A DNA stretch of 23,521 nucleotides from CAYQTO01 sp964420455 (GTDB lineage Bacteria; Sumerlaeota; Sumerlaeia; SLMS01), in the NCBI GenBank assembly GCA_964420455.1, contig CAYQTO010000037.1, positions 1 through 23,521 on the forward strand, in the 5' to 3' direction. Below are positions 7,467 to 16,823 of the stretch, piece by piece. Every line of letters begins with the position of its first letter. The stretch's first letter is position 1. The translations under genes and the position numbers were made by a program. The notes under the pieces were generated by a model. The model did not search any database. It was given only the letters and a program-made list of their open reading frames with translations, and had not been told where the DNA came from.

Positions 7467-10229
7467 ATGCGAATGTCTTCACGTCAGTCCTTGATGACCT
7501 TGGGTTTAAACGTTGCCTTACTGGCGGCCGTTTCCCAAGCTCAGACAATCCCCGAAGCGATCGACGACCTCCTCGACCGCACGACCCCGGTGGATGGTGG
7601 CGAGCAGGCCATTGTCAACAACAGCTGGTCGGTTCTGATCGAGAACGAGAGCGGCTCCATCGAGTACTACGCACGCGATGCGGAGTTCCCGCGTATTCCC
7701 GCCTCGAACACCAAAATGTTCACGACCGCCGCGGCGCTCGCCATCCTCGGCGGCGACCATGTCTTCGAAACGGACGTGTTTCACACCGGAAACCGGACGG
7801 GGGGGACGATTTCAGGCGACCTGATCCTGCGCGTGGAGCACGACCCCACCTGGAACACGAACACTCTGGGGGACTCGCGGGCGGCGCTCGACCTCATCGC
7901 CGGGACGCTCCGGAACACCCATGGGATTACCTCGGTGGGGGGCCAGGTCGAGGTGTGGGGCGCGACGGCCTACAGCCTCGGGTCCACGTCGCTGTCACAT
8001 TGGCAGTGGTTCGCGTCGACCGGGGGTGGCAGGACCGTCCAGGACGACCGCAATCGCGACGCCGCGAGCGCCTTCCGCTCGGCGCTCCTTTCCGCGGGCA
8101 TCGCCGTACCCAACAGCACCGTCGACGGCGTCCATGAATTCGCCACCCCACCGGGCGCGACGCTGATTTACACCCACACGTCCGCCCTCCTGAACTATCA
8201 GGCAACCGGTGCCCCCCTTCGCCTCGAGGTCGTCATCCGGCCCCTCAACAAGTTCAGTCACAACGCGATGGCGGACCTGCTCCTGCGTCATCTCGCCTGG
8301 ACTCAGGACACCCAGAATCCGCCGCGCGATTTCTACTCGGTTGGATCCGGGATCGTGATCGACTGGTTGGAGGATGTGCCGGGAATCGACACCACCGGCA
8401 TCGCGATGAACGACGGGTCCGGCATCGACAACACCAACCGGTTCAGTGCGCGCCAGACGGTCGACCTCACCCGGTACATGGTGCGGGGTTTCCCCTTCTG
8501 GGACGAGTCGCTGCCGATCAGCGGTTCCGGCGGGACGCTCGGGAGCCGCCTGACCGACTTCGCCGGCGACGTGCACGCCAAGACCGGCACCCTGCCGACC
8601 TCGGGTTCGGTGTCCCTTTCCGGCTACTTCGACAACCCCGAGGACAACCAGCGTTACTACTTCAGCTTCTACGCAAACAATACGGCGGGTTCGTCGGTAA
8701 TCGACGTGGGGGGGTCGCGGGGGGCCTTTGACGACATGATCCGGGTGCTGGGGAGCCGGCGGCCCGCGCGGGCGCCCGGGCTTCAGCGGCTGGTGAACCT
8801 TGGCGGCGGCGACGTCCGCGTCACCCTGGCCCAGCCCGACTTCACCACCAACGCCTACCATGTCGCGACCAGCCCCGATGGCACCGTCTATACAGACGTG
8901 CCCGTCGACACGACGTCCTACATCATCGAATCGGCCACGGGGGGCCTGAACAACGGCGACTATTCCGACACGGCGGGTTTCGAGAGCAGCTCCTCCCACA
9001 GCACGGCCCCCGGGCTGACCCCGGGCATCGGGTCGCGGTTCCTCCGGCCCACCTCCGGCCCGGGCACTGCCACCTTCGCCCCCTCCGGTCTCGCCTCCGG
9101 GCGCTACCAGGTCGACGTAACCTGCTTCGACTTCAGCTCCGCCGACGCCCCCAATACGGAGATCCGCATCACCGATGCGACCGGCACCCGCAGCGCCTTC
9201 TTCGACCTTTCCCGCGATACCGCGGGCGACCGCTGGCGAACGGTCGGCACGATCGACTTCACGCCTGGCGACGATCACCGCGTGGAATTCCGCAACAACG
9301 CCCAGCGTACCACCGGGTTCGACGACCGCATGAACCCCGCAGCCGTTCGCTTCTCTCCGATGGAGGTCACGTTGGTCGGGTTGCCGCCGCGACAGACGCG
9401 CTGGGTCCGCGCCACCGCCACCGGGCCCCGCCAGCTCGAATCGGAATCCTCCGATGTCTATACCGTCGCCGCCTCCAGCGGGACCGCGGAGTTGCTCCTG
9501 ATCGATGCGTTCGACCGATGGGACGATCTCTCGGATAATCCCGACAACGACCGTCACGACTTCGTCGCCCGTTGGGGCGCCGCCATCGGCGGCTACTCGT
9601 ACGATGTGGGGAACAACGAGGACGTGATCCAGGGGGCGGTGACGCTGGGGGATTATCGGGCTGCCCTGTGGCTCTTTGGCGAGGAGTCGACCGTCGACGA
9701 GACCTTCGGCAGCGCCGAGCAGTCGCTGGCGCGGGCCCATCACGAGGCGGGCGGGGCGATGCTCGTCAGCGGGGCGGAAGTCGGGTGGGATCTCGACCGC
9801 AACCCGGGCGAGTCTTCCTCCAATCCCTCGTCATCCGACCGCGCCTTCTTTGCCGACGTCCTCCACGCAGCCTATCTGAACGATGGAACCGCCTCAACGA
9901 CCCAGGCCACCGGTACCGGCGCCCCCTTCGGGCCGATTGGGACTTTCCCCTTCTTCACGCCGGGCACGAGTCCCTATCAGGCGGGCTTCCCCGATGGCTT
10001 GGCAGCGGTGGGCCCCGGAGCCTCGACGGTGATGACCTACGCCAACGGAACCCAGTCGGGCGCGGCGGTGGCCTACGACGGCTCGGCCGGGGGGGGGCGG
10101 GTTGTCTACCTTGGGTTTCCGTTCGAACTGATCGAGCCGGCCGGCACCCGGTCGGCGGTGATGGGTGCGGCGCTGGGATTCCTCCTGCCTGCCTCGGCCA
10201 CGGACCTGTGGATGCTTATCGGCGACTAG
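7467..10229 (+). CDS. D-alanyl-D-alanine carboxypeptidase (DacB/PBP4, peptidase S13) with C-terminal golvesin-like and amidotransferase-like domains
   Basis: The first 430 residues of this 920-residue exported protein are a DacB-type penicillin-binding protein, which trims or cleaves peptidoglycan cross-links in the periplasm. All three active-site motifs are present: Ser80-Asn-Thr-Lys83, Ser264-His-Asn266 and Lys372-Thr-Gly374. A signal peptide is visible (MRMSSRQSLM, hydrophobic to about residue 27). The 184 residues between the first two motifs are shorter than in E. coli DacB. The second half is unusual for DacB. Around 430-490 is a fibronectin-like strand set. About 497-630 is golvesin-like (DTAGFES...GSRFLRPTSG...SGRYQVDVTC). 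About 675-915 is a class-I amidotransferase/ThuA-like fold (LLLIDAFDRW, LWLFGEEST, GAMLVSGAEVGWDL, GGGRVVYLGFPFE), a domain set known from xanthan-lyase-like secreted proteins. The ATG at 7467 follows GGGGAAAAG; ATG 7473 or 7431 is also possible. Confidence 0.87.
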   Translation: MRMSSRQSLMTLGLNVALLAAVSQAQTIPEAIDDLLDRTTPVDGGEQAIVNNSWSVLIENESGSIEYYARDAEFPRIPASNTKMFTTAAALAILGGDHVFETDVFHTGNRTGGTISGDLILRVEHDPTWNTNTLGDSRAALDLIAGTLRNTHGITSVGGQVEVWGATAYSLGSTSLSHWQWFASTGGGRTVQDDRNRDAASAFRSALLSAGIAVPNSTVDGVHEFATPPGATLIYTHTSALLNYQATGAPLRLEVVIRPLNKFSHNAMADLLLRHLAWTQDTQNPPRDFYSVGSGIVIDWLEDVPGIDTTGIAMNDGSGIDNTNRFSARQTVDLTRYMVRGFPFWDESLPISGSGGTLGSRLTDFAGDVHAKTGTLPTSGSVSLSGYFDNPEDNQRYYFSFYANNTAGSSVIDVGGSRGAFDDMIRVLGSRRPARAPGLQRLVNLGGGDVRVTLAQPDFTTNAYHVATSPDGTVYTDVPVDTTSYIIESATGGLNNGDYSDTAGFESSSSHSTAPGLTPGIGSRFLRPTSGPGTATFAPSGLASGRYQVDVTCFDFSSADAPNTEIRITDATGTRSAFFDLSRDTAGDRWRTVGTIDFTPGDDHRVEFRNNAQRTTGFDDRMNPAAVRFSPMEVTLVGLPPRQTRWVRATATGPRQLESESSDVYTVAASSGTAELLLIDAFDRWDDLSDNPDNDRHDFVARWGAAIGGYSYDVGNNEDVIQGAVTLGDYRAALWLFGEESTVDETFGSAEQSLARAHHEAGGAMLVSGAEVGWDLDRNPGESSSNPSSSDRAFFADVLHAAYLNDGTASTTQATGTGAPFGPIGTFPFFTPGTSPYQAGFPDGLAAVGPGASTVMTYANGTQSGAAVAYDGSAGGGRVVYLGFPFELIEPAGTRSAVMGAALGFLLPASATDLWMLIGD

Positions 10230-10256
10230 TCCGGCGAACTTGCATTTTCCTTGCGT

Positions 10257-10309
10257 GGGGCAGGCCGGCGACGGCGAAGCTTGCATCCTGTTCGCCGCTG
10301 GCCCACCCC
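10257..10309 (+). repeat. Imperfect long hairpin between the carboxypeptidase and protease genes
   Basis: GGGG-CA-GGCC-GGC-(GAC bulge)-GGCGAA at 10257-10278 pairs with TTCGCC-GCT-GGCC-CA-CCCC at 10291-10309 around a 12-base loop. One two-base mismatch, one three-base bulge and one G-U pair interrupt the stem. There is no T-tract, so it may be a leader structure of the downstream protease transcript or a factor-assisted terminator for the upstream gene. The pairing is seen directly; the role is not known. Confidence 0.35.
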
Positions 10310-10346
10310 CCTTCGACAAATCCCCAACGGAATTCACCGCCCCCGA

Positions 10347-11966
10347 ATGACTTTCCCCCTCCTCGCCACGACCGCGTTGCTAGCGGTCGACATCACCATG
10401 GTCGGCACGGTTCTCATTGGCATCGCCGGATTTATCGTCGCCTTCGGCCTCGCCGTCTTCGTCCACGAACTCGGCCACTTCCTCGCCGCCAAGCTCTTTC
10501 GCGTCCCTGTCGAGCGATTCGTCATCGGGTTCGACCGCGACGCCATGGGCTTCCTTCCCGGATGCATCTGGGAGCGCAAGATCGGCGAGACGGTCTATGG
10601 GCTGTCGCTGGTTCCTCTCGGCGGGTACGTAAAGATGAGCGGCATCGTCCATCCGGAGATCGAACGGTATCTAGATGGTGAGGACCAGAAGAAGGGGCCG
10701 GAGGTGGGCCCGCCGGCCTCGAACGCGGCCATGGCGCCGGACGGACCCCGGCCCGATTACCGGACAACGCCGTCCTCCGGACAATCACTCCAGGACCAGG
10801 CCATGGGAGACATGGCCGCGCTCTACAATCGCCCCTTCTATCAAAAGCTCATCATCTACAGCGCCGGGGTGATCATGAACCTCGTCCTGGCGATGGTTGT
10901 TGTTACGGCCATGTACACGGTCGGGTTCGACCGGAGCGCGCCAGCCCCCGCCCGCACCGCCTGGGTGGCCGAGGACAACGCCTTCCACGCGCTCGGCGTC
11001 GAACCGGGGACGGCAATCCTCGCGATTAATGGACACGACACCGAGAACGACCAGGACGTAAGCGAGGCGGTGGCCCTCGCGGCCGCTGGCGTCCCCTCGC
11101 TCGAGGAACTCGGCGAGGAGGGCTTCTCCTTCGAGGAGTTCTGGGCGCAGAACGAGGAACTAGCCCTCAGGCTGACGCTGGCGCCCAGCCGCACCTCGCC
11201 GGAAAAAAGCGACGTCGACGTCCTCGTGACCCGGGAAGACCGCATGGACTTCTTCCGCTTCGTGTCCCAGCACCCCGCCTATATTGATGCGCTGGCCCCG
11301 GACCAGCCGGCGGACAAGGCGGGCATGCGCGGCGGCGACATCGTGGTGGCCATCAATGGCGACCCGATTGTGGACTGGAACCACTTCACCCACATCGTCC
11401 GTGCGAACCCCAACACGGTTATGTCGATGACCGTGCAGCGGGGTGAAGAGACAGCGGAGCTGGAGGTCGCCGTTGGGGAAAGCCCACAGGAGCCCGGCGT
11501 CGGCTGGGTGGGCGTTGTCCGAGGCAACCCCGAGAAGATCTTCGAGCAGGAGCCTTTCCCCACGGCACTGTTGAATTCTCCCGCCCGCGTCTGGGGATTC
11601 ACGACCTTCTACGTGCAGCAGCTGGGGAACCTTGGGGGACGGGCGATCTCGGGAAACATTTCCGGCGTCAGCCAGGACCTCTCCGGCCCGGTCGGCATCT
11701 TCCGCTACGCTTACCGCACCGCCACTCAAGGCCTCAGCGATTGGCTGCGCTTTCTCATGATCCTTAACGTCGCGCTGGCGGTGATGAACATCCTCCCCTT
11801 CCCGGTGCTGGACGGGGGGCATATCGTCTTTGCAATGTACGAGGCGGTGTTCAAACGCCCGGTGCCGCCCCAGATCCTTGTTCCGGTGCTCAACGGCGCG
11901 GTGGTTCTGCTCCTCGTCTTCTTTGTCCTTGTAACCTTTAATGACCTTTGGAAAATCTTCTCCTGA
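10347..11966 (+). CDS. rseP: RseP-like site-2 intramembrane zinc metalloprotease with PDZ domains
   Basis: This 539-residue M50-family protease cleaves transmembrane anti-sigma factors or signal-peptide remnants within the inner membrane. The zinc motif HELGH (His40, Glu41, His44) is in the first helix, and the second active-site helix has NILPFPVLDGGH with Asp489. Two PDZ domains lie between. The first (about 200-310) is divergent and contains a long acidic insert; the second (about 310-400, YIDALAPDQPADKAGMRGGDIVVAINGDPI) is canonical. The loop at about 105-150 is Gly/Pro-rich and longer than in E. coli RseP (450 residues), which accounts for part of the extra length. I chose ATG 10347 because hydrophobic sequence starts soon after; ATG 10398 is an alternative close to the first helix. 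It is not next to dxr or bamA here; a DUF21-CBS gene follows. Confidence 0.88.
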   Translation: MTFPLLATTALLAVDITMVGTVLIGIAGFIVAFGLAVFVHELGHFLAAKLFRVPVERFVIGFDRDAMGFLPGCIWERKIGETVYGLSLVPLGGYVKMSGIVHPEIERYLDGEDQKKGPEVGPPASNAAMAPDGPRPDYRTTPSSGQSLQDQAMGDMAALYNRPFYQKLIIYSAGVIMNLVLAMVVVTAMYTVGFDRSAPAPARTAWVAEDNAFHALGVEPGTAILAINGHDTENDQDVSEAVALAAAGVPSLEELGEEGFSFEEFWAQNEELALRLTLAPSRTSPEKSDVDVLVTREDRMDFFRFVSQHPAYIDALAPDQPADKAGMRGGDIVVAINGDPIVDWNHFTHIVRANPNTVMSMTVQRGEETAELEVAVGESPQEPGVGWVGVVRGNPEKIFEQEPFPTALLNSPARVWGFTTFYVQQLGNLGGRAISGNISGVSQDLSGPVGIFRYAYRTATQGLSDWLRFLMILNVALAVMNILPFPVLDGGHIVFAMYEAVFKRPVPPQILVPVLNGAVVLLLVFFVLVTFNDLWKIFS

Positions 11967-12079
11967 GTGCTGTCGGAGCCTCTGCACGCTGAATTGATCA
12001 TGGACCCCGATCCCAGCCGAAGTCCTCTCTGCGTTCACCCCACTTGCTGGGGAAGGACGACCCGGTTTATCGATCGGCC

Positions 12080-13168
12080 ATGATAACAATCACCATTGTC
12101 GTTATTCTTTCCGCGGGGTTCAGCTTTCTCTGCAGCCTCATGGAGGCGGCGCTTTACTCGGTGCCGATGAGCAAGATCCAGGCGCTGATCGAGCAGCGGG
12201 TCGCCGGCGCCAAGCTCCTCCTCTCGCTGCGGGAACGGGTCGACGAGCCCATTTCCGCCATCCTCACCTTCAACACGATCGCCAACTCGATCGGGGCCAC
12301 GATCCTCGGCGGCCTTGTCGGCGCGGAGCTCGGCGCCGAGTACGTCCTCCTGAGCGGTATCCTCTTCGCCATCTTGATCCTGCTCTTCTCGGAGATCATT
12401 CCCAAGACCCTCGGCGTCATCTACGCCGATACCCTCGCGCCCAAACTGGCCTACATCATCCGGGCGCTGATCATCGTTCTCAAGCCGCTGGTCTCCCTGA
12501 GCATTTATGTCACGAGCCGCATCCGAAAGGCCGGCGAGGAGAAGGAAACGGTGACGAAGGAGGACCTGATCGTGTCGGCGCGGATCGCCGCGGCGGAGGG
12601 CGTGATCCTCCCCGACGAGGGCCGCTGGGTGGAAAACGCCCTGCGCCTCAACGACAAGACCGCCCACCAGCTCATGACGCCTCGGACGGTTGTGTATCTC
12701 CTCCCCGCGGAACTTCCCCTCTCCCAAGTCTCCGCCCATTCCGAGCACTGGGTCCACAGCCGCCTCCCGATCGTCGAGGACAACAATCCCGACAAGGTGG
12801 TGGGCATCGTGTTCCGTCGCGAGATCTTCGACGCAATGATCGAGAAGGAACCGGAGGAGCTCGAGCGGCTGACGTTGCGGGACCTGGGGCACACGGCGAC
12901 GCTCATTCCGGAGGCGATGCGCGGGCCCGACATCCTCCGGCGGCTCCTCGAAACCCGCGAGCACCTGTTCATCGTCAGCAACGAGCACGGCGGCCTCGAG
13001 GGGGTGATCACCCTCGAGGACGTGATCGAGGACCTCCTCGGTGAGGAGATCGTCGACGAGCACGACAAGATCGAGGACATGCAGGCGTACGCACGGCAGC
13101 TCGCCGAGCGGCGCCGCGGCCTCCCCCAACGCTACGTCCCCGCGGACGAGCGCTCGCCAGCGCCCTGA
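12080..13168 (+). CDS. DUF21-CBS membrane protein (CNNM/CorC/HlyC family, probable divalent-cation transport)
   Basis: This protein of about 362 residues has the CNNM/CorC layout. An N-terminal DUF21 domain with about four hydrophobic helices covers roughly residues 1-140 and includes the conserved small-residue helix SLMEAALYS and the segment FSEIIPKTLG. A Bateman module of two CBS domains follows at about 185-330 (LMTPRTVVYLLPAE; LFIVSNEHGGLEGVITLEDVIEDLLGEEIVDEHD). The C-terminal CorC_HlyC transporter-associated domain of full-length members appears absent, since the protein stops about 30 residues after the CBS pair. Family members take part in Mg2+ or Co2+ transport or resistance; the ion here is not determinable. 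I chose ATG 12080 because the first helix begins there; a TTG at 12044 is possible. No strong ribosome site is visible. It converges with addA, with only 4 bases between stop codons. Confidence 0.8.
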   Translation: MITITIVVILSAGFSFLCSLMEAALYSVPMSKIQALIEQRVAGAKLLLSLRERVDEPISAILTFNTIANSIGATILGGLVGAELGAEYVLLSGILFAILILLFSEIIPKTLGVIYADTLAPKLAYIIRALIIVLKPLVSLSIYVTSRIRKAGEEKETVTKEDLIVSARIAAAEGVILPDEGRWVENALRLNDKTAHQLMTPRTVVYLLPAELPLSQVSAHSEHWVHSRLPIVEDNNPDKVVGIVFRREIFDAMIEKEPEELERLTLRDLGHTATLIPEAMRGPDILRRLLETREHLFIVSNEHGGLEGVITLEDVIEDLLGEEIVDEHDKIEDMQAYARQLAERRRGLPQRYVPADERSPAP

Positions 13169-13172
13169 ACAC

Positions 13173-16100
13173 CTAGACCCTGATGGGCATCGGCCGCTGC
13201 TGGGCCTCGGGAAATACCACGGTTCCCGCCTCGACGACCCGTCGCCACGCCCCGGCGGGGTCCCCGGCACCCACCACTTCCACGGCCTGTTGCCCCGCAA
13301 GGAATACCAGCCAGCACTCCGCGGGCGCCGCCCCCAGCACCCGCTCCACTGCGAGCGCGTACAGCTCGACCTGCGGCGTATAGACGTCCACCAGTTCCCC
13401 CGTCCGCTCGCCTCCCTCCCCGCACCAGTCCGTCTTGTAGTCCACCAGGATCATCCGGCCCTCCTCCTCGAAGAGCAGATCGACGACGCCCTGGAGGACG
13501 ATGGTGCCCTGCGCCGTCGCGCCGGCGACCTCCCGAGCCTCGATGCCAACGGTAAAGGGCCACTCGCGATGGAGCCGGGGCGCCTCCCTGCGGAGTCGCC
13601 GCCCCAAGTCGCTGTTGAGGAACCACGCGATCGCCCCGAGGTCGACAAGGCCCAAACCCGCGGCGTCCATCATGCCCATCGCGACCAATCGTTCGCCTTC
13701 CTCCGTGAGGGAACGGGTCCCACGGGTGAGCTCGATCAGCTCGCACAGGGCGAGGAAGCGATGGACCTGGCGTCCGCGTTCCGCCCCGCCGCCGGGGCCC
13801 TTGCGGAGGAATTCCGGCTTCCAGGCGGCACTGTTCCGACCACCCCGCAAGGGCGGTGTCTCCGCATCGCGCTGCGAGTCGTATATCCGCTTGAGTTCGG
13901 TGACCGAGACCTTGGCACGGACGAGGGGACGGGGCGGATTGTCGGCCGCGGCGCTGATGCGACGCAGGGCATCGCCGAAGGCGCTGATCTCGGCCGGTGC
14001 CGGAGCGGGCCGCCCCGGGAGTCCCCCGGGCGAGGCTGCGAGACGATCGCCGATGGTCTTCGCCGAATGGATCGACAGACGGGCGATGCCGTCGGTGTAC
14101 TCGCCGGCCTCGGTGCATCCCGGAAAGCGAGTGGCGATGGTGGGAACGATCCAATCGGCGCGGCTGCGGGCGCGCAGGATGGTCATCGGCTTGAGGGCGA
14201 TGCCCTGTTCGCGGGCCGCCTGCGAGAGCCCCTCCGCGGAATCCTCCATTGAAAGGACGAGGTGCGCCGCCTCCTCCGCGCGCGTCAGCGCCACGTACAA
14301 CAGGCGCAGTTCCTCCTCGCGGGACCTCCGTCTGATGGCATCACGGAACGCCTCGAGGTAGTGTGGGTGCACTTCGCCCGCCGCGCGGTCCCGGTGCCGT
14401 GTGGCAATCCCCACCCGCCGGTCCATCAGGACCGCCTCCGTTGCCGACCGGTCGTTGAACTGGCGCCCCAGGAACGGCACGATCACGATGGGGAACTGCA
14501 TGCCCTTGGACTTGTGGACGGTCATGATGCGGACGACTTCAGCGCTCTCGGGGACGGGCGAGGGCGCGGCGAAGTCCTCGTCGTTGGCGATGAGGTCCTC
14601 GATAAAACGGAGGAAGGCGCCCAGGCCGGTCTGGAGGAAGCGGTCGAACTGACGGGCGCGGTCGACGAGGTGAAGGAGGTTGAGGCGGCGCTGCTCGCCG
14701 CCGGGGCGTGCGGCCCCAAGCTCCAGCAACTGCAACTCGTCGTAGAGGCGCATGAAGAAGCGTTCCATGCCGAGATGGAGGCTGTCGGCGCGCCAACGCC
14801 GGATCTGATCGATCGCCCGCGCGGCCTTGGCCTGGAGCGGGTGCTCGTCCTCCTTCGCGGCCTTCTTCAGGTTGTCGAAGAAGGGGGCGGACCGGTGGAC
14901 CAGACGGAGCTCCAGGAGGTCGTCCTCGGACCATTCCCCCGCCGGCCCCCGCAGCAGGGCCAGCAGGTCGACATCGCGCCAGGGATTATGCACCGCCTGG
15001 AGGATCGCCTGCACTTCCAGCACCTCCGGCGCCGTGAGGAAGCCCATCCGCGCGTCGCAGAAGAAGGGGATACCCTCCCGTCCGAACGCCTCCACCAGCT
15101 CATTCAGGATGCCGGTGGTCGACCGGAGCAGCACCGCGATGTGGCGCCATGGGGGCCCCATTTCGCGCACCATCCGCGCGACGTACCTCGCCTCCACCAG
15201 TGGGTCGTCCGATTCAGCCTCCACTTCATTGTCCTTCGGCAACACGTGAAAGGCAAATTGCGGGGGGCGGCCCGATTTCGAATCGCCCGTCCGTCCCGCC
15301 GCCAACTCGTGGCCCTCCGCGTACTCGATGCCGATCGTTCCCTCGCGCAGGAGAGGCGCGAAGAAGCGGTTCAGTTCGTCAAGGAGCGCCGGCGCCGACC
15401 GGAAGTTGTGGCCGAGGGTGATCCGGGCCGTGCCGGTTCCCTCCTCCTCCACATTCGTGGCGCATGTATAGATAGATAGAAACAACGACGGGTCGGCCAG
15501 GCGGAACTCATAGATGCTCTGCTTGACGTCACCGACGACGAAGCGGTTCCCGCCGGAGGGATGATCGTCCGGCCGGGAAACCGCACGCAGCAACCGCTCC
15601 TGCAGTGCGTTGACGTCCTGGAACTCGTCGACAAGGACGTGGCGAAACTGATCACGATAGGCGAGGGCGGTCTCCGTGGGCGAGCCGTCTTCACCGACGA
15701 GAATTCGACTGGCGAGCCGTTCCAGGTGCGTGTAGGTGAGCCGCCGCAGGCGAAGGTGTTCCTCCATGAGCTCCTCCTGCCAGCGCAGGCCGAGCTCCTC
15801 GAGAAGAATGCGGACGACGGGGGCACTCGCGGCGAGGTCCTTCTGGAGGGTCCAGTCCGCCAACGCCTTGATGGCGTTGCGGAAGTCCCCGGCGTCCTTC
15901 ATCGCCGTCCTGCGAAGATCCTCATACCTCCCTCCAACCCCGTCGTCGATCCCCCGCGGCTTGCCGGCAACGACAAGCGATTCGGCGATGGCCGGCCAGT
16001 CGTTCGCCTCGGGATTCTCGAGGGCGGGGTCGACCACCTCGGCGAGCAGCATCTCCATTTGGCGCTGGGTTGCCGTGTATTCGGGGGGGAGCCCTTCCCG

Positions 16101-16823
16101 GTGGAAGGCGACCGCCCGGCGGATCTTGCGCGTGTGCTTGAGAAGGAGGCTGCGACGGAACCTCTCCACCAGGTCCTCCGCTTCGGTGGTGCTGCCGGTT
16201 CCCTCGTAAAGGGCGAGCCATTCACGGGAGGCGGCCCGGGGATCAGCGAGCGAGCCAAGGTACTTCTGGAGGGAGAGGATGATGTGGGCGAGGCGGTCGA
16301 ATCCGGTGACGGGGCTGGGCTGGTCTCGAAAGAGGTCGCGGAGGGTGTCCGCCGCGGGACCATTGTTGCGGAGCTCGCGCTCGATGCGCCTGAGGACCCA
16401 ATCGCGCTGGAAGAGGCGCGTCTCCTGCTCGTCCATGAGATCGAAGCCGGGGGCGAGCTGGGCGCGCTCGGGGTGGGCGGAGATGACATGGAGGCAGAAG
16501 GAGTGGATGGTGGAGAGGAGGGCCCGGGGCAGGAGGATTTCCTGGCGGTGGAGATGGGCGCGAAGGCCGGGATCGAGGGAGGTGTCGGCGGCGGCGGTGG
16601 CGAGGCGGGCGGCGAGGCGCTCGCGCATCTCGCTGACGGCCGCACGCGAGAAAGTCACGACCAGCAACTCGTCCACGCCGGTCCGGGGCTCGTCCTCCGC
16701 GAGGATTGTATAGACGCGCTCGACAAGGGTGCGCGTCTTGCCCGCTCCCGCGCCCGCGGAGACGATGGCCGACCGGTTGCGGAGGGCGATGGCGGCGGCC
16801 TGCCCTGGTGTGGGGGTCGTCAT
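13173..16823 (-). CDS. addA: ATP-dependent helicase/nuclease subunit A (AddA)
   Basis: This 1216-residue UvrD/RecB-like subunit works with AddB to unwind and resect double-strand DNA ends and load RecA for recombination. Helicase motifs are complete: Q-motif Gln8, Walker A SAGAGAGKT (Lys29), motif II DEFQD (Asp399, Glu400), motif III VGDVKQSIYEFRLADP, VHKSKGMQFPIVIVP, and motif VI YVALTRAEEA. The C-terminal PD-(D/E)xK nuclease has GRQVHRF, VVDLLFEE and VDYKTD (Asp1128, Lys1130), then the Gln of TPQVELYA, so it should be catalytically active. Length and motif spacing match Bacillus AddA (about 1230 residues). The ATG at 16823 overlaps the addB stop as ATGA, which shows translational coupling. 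It contains a short (TCTA)3 tract at 15466-15480. Confidence 0.95.
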   Translation of the reverse strand: MTTPTPGQAAAIALRNRSAIVSAGAGAGKTRTLVERVYTILAEDEPRTGVDELLVVTFSRAAVSEMRERLAARLATAAADTSLDPGLRAHLHRQEILLPRALLSTIHSFCLHVISAHPERAQLAPGFDLMDEQETRLFQRDWVLRRIERELRNNGPAADTLRDLFRDQPSPVTGFDRLAHIILSLQKYLGSLADPRAASREWLALYEGTGSTTEAEDLVERFRRSLLLKHTRKIRRAVAFHREGLPPEYTATQRQMEMLLAEVVDPALENPEANDWPAIAESLVVAGKPRGIDDGVGGRYEDLRRTAMKDAGDFRNAIKALADWTLQKDLAASAPVVRILLEELGLRWQEELMEEHLRLRRLTYTHLERLASRILVGEDGSPTETALAYRDQFRHVLVDEFQDVNALQERLLRAVSRPDDHPSGGNRFVVGDVKQSIYEFRLADPSLFLSIYTCATNVEEEGTGTARITLGHNFRSAPALLDELNRFFAPLLREGTIGIEYAEGHELAAGRTGDSKSGRPPQFAFHVLPKDNEVEAESDDPLVEARYVARMVREMGPPWRHIAVLLRSTTGILNELVEAFGREGIPFFCDARMGFLTAPEVLEVQAILQAVHNPWRDVDLLALLRGPAGEWSEDDLLELRLVHRSAPFFDNLKKAAKEDEHPLQAKAARAIDQIRRWRADSLHLGMERFFMRLYDELQLLELGAARPGGEQRRLNLLHLVDRARQFDRFLQTGLGAFLRFIEDLIANDEDFAAPSPVPESAEVVRIMTVHKSKGMQFPIVIVPFLGRQFNDRSATEAVLMDRRVGIATRHRDRAAGEVHPHYLEAFRDAIRRRSREEELRLLYVALTRAEEAAHLVLSMEDSAEGLSQAAREQGIALKPMTILRARSRADWIVPTIATRFPGCTEAGEYTDGIARLSIHSAKTIGDRLAASPGGLPGRPAPAPAEISAFGDALRRISAAADNPPRPLVRAKVSVTELKRIYDSQRDAETPPLRGGRNSAAWKPEFLRKGPGGGAERGRQVHRFLALCELIELTRGTRSLTEEGERLVAMGMMDAAGLGLVDLGAIAWFLNSDLGRRLRREAPRLHREWPFTVGIEAREVAGATAQGTIVLQGVVDLLFEEEGRMILVDYKTDWCGEGGERTGELVDVYTPQVELYALAVERVLGAAPAECWLVFLAGQQAVEVVGAGDPAGAWRRVVEAGTVVFPEAQQRPMPIRV
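15466..15480 (-). repeat. Short tetranucleotide repeat (TCTA)x3 inside addA
   Basis: On the coding strand three TCTA units run directly into TAC, encoding Leu-Ser-Ile-Tyr-Thr. It stands out because the gene is otherwise GC-rich. Three units are too few for efficient slippage, so phase variation is unlikely. The end of the tract is also a copy of the RTCTATAC motif described separately. Confidence 0.5.

Noticed and set aside
10251..10346. Upstream extension of the RseP-like protein
   Set aside because: These residues are Arg-rich and would precede the membrane helix without signal character; the hairpin region lies here.
15466..15480. Phase-variable tetranucleotide repeat in addA
   Set aside because: Only three TCTA units, which is too short for frequent slippage, and the frame is intact.
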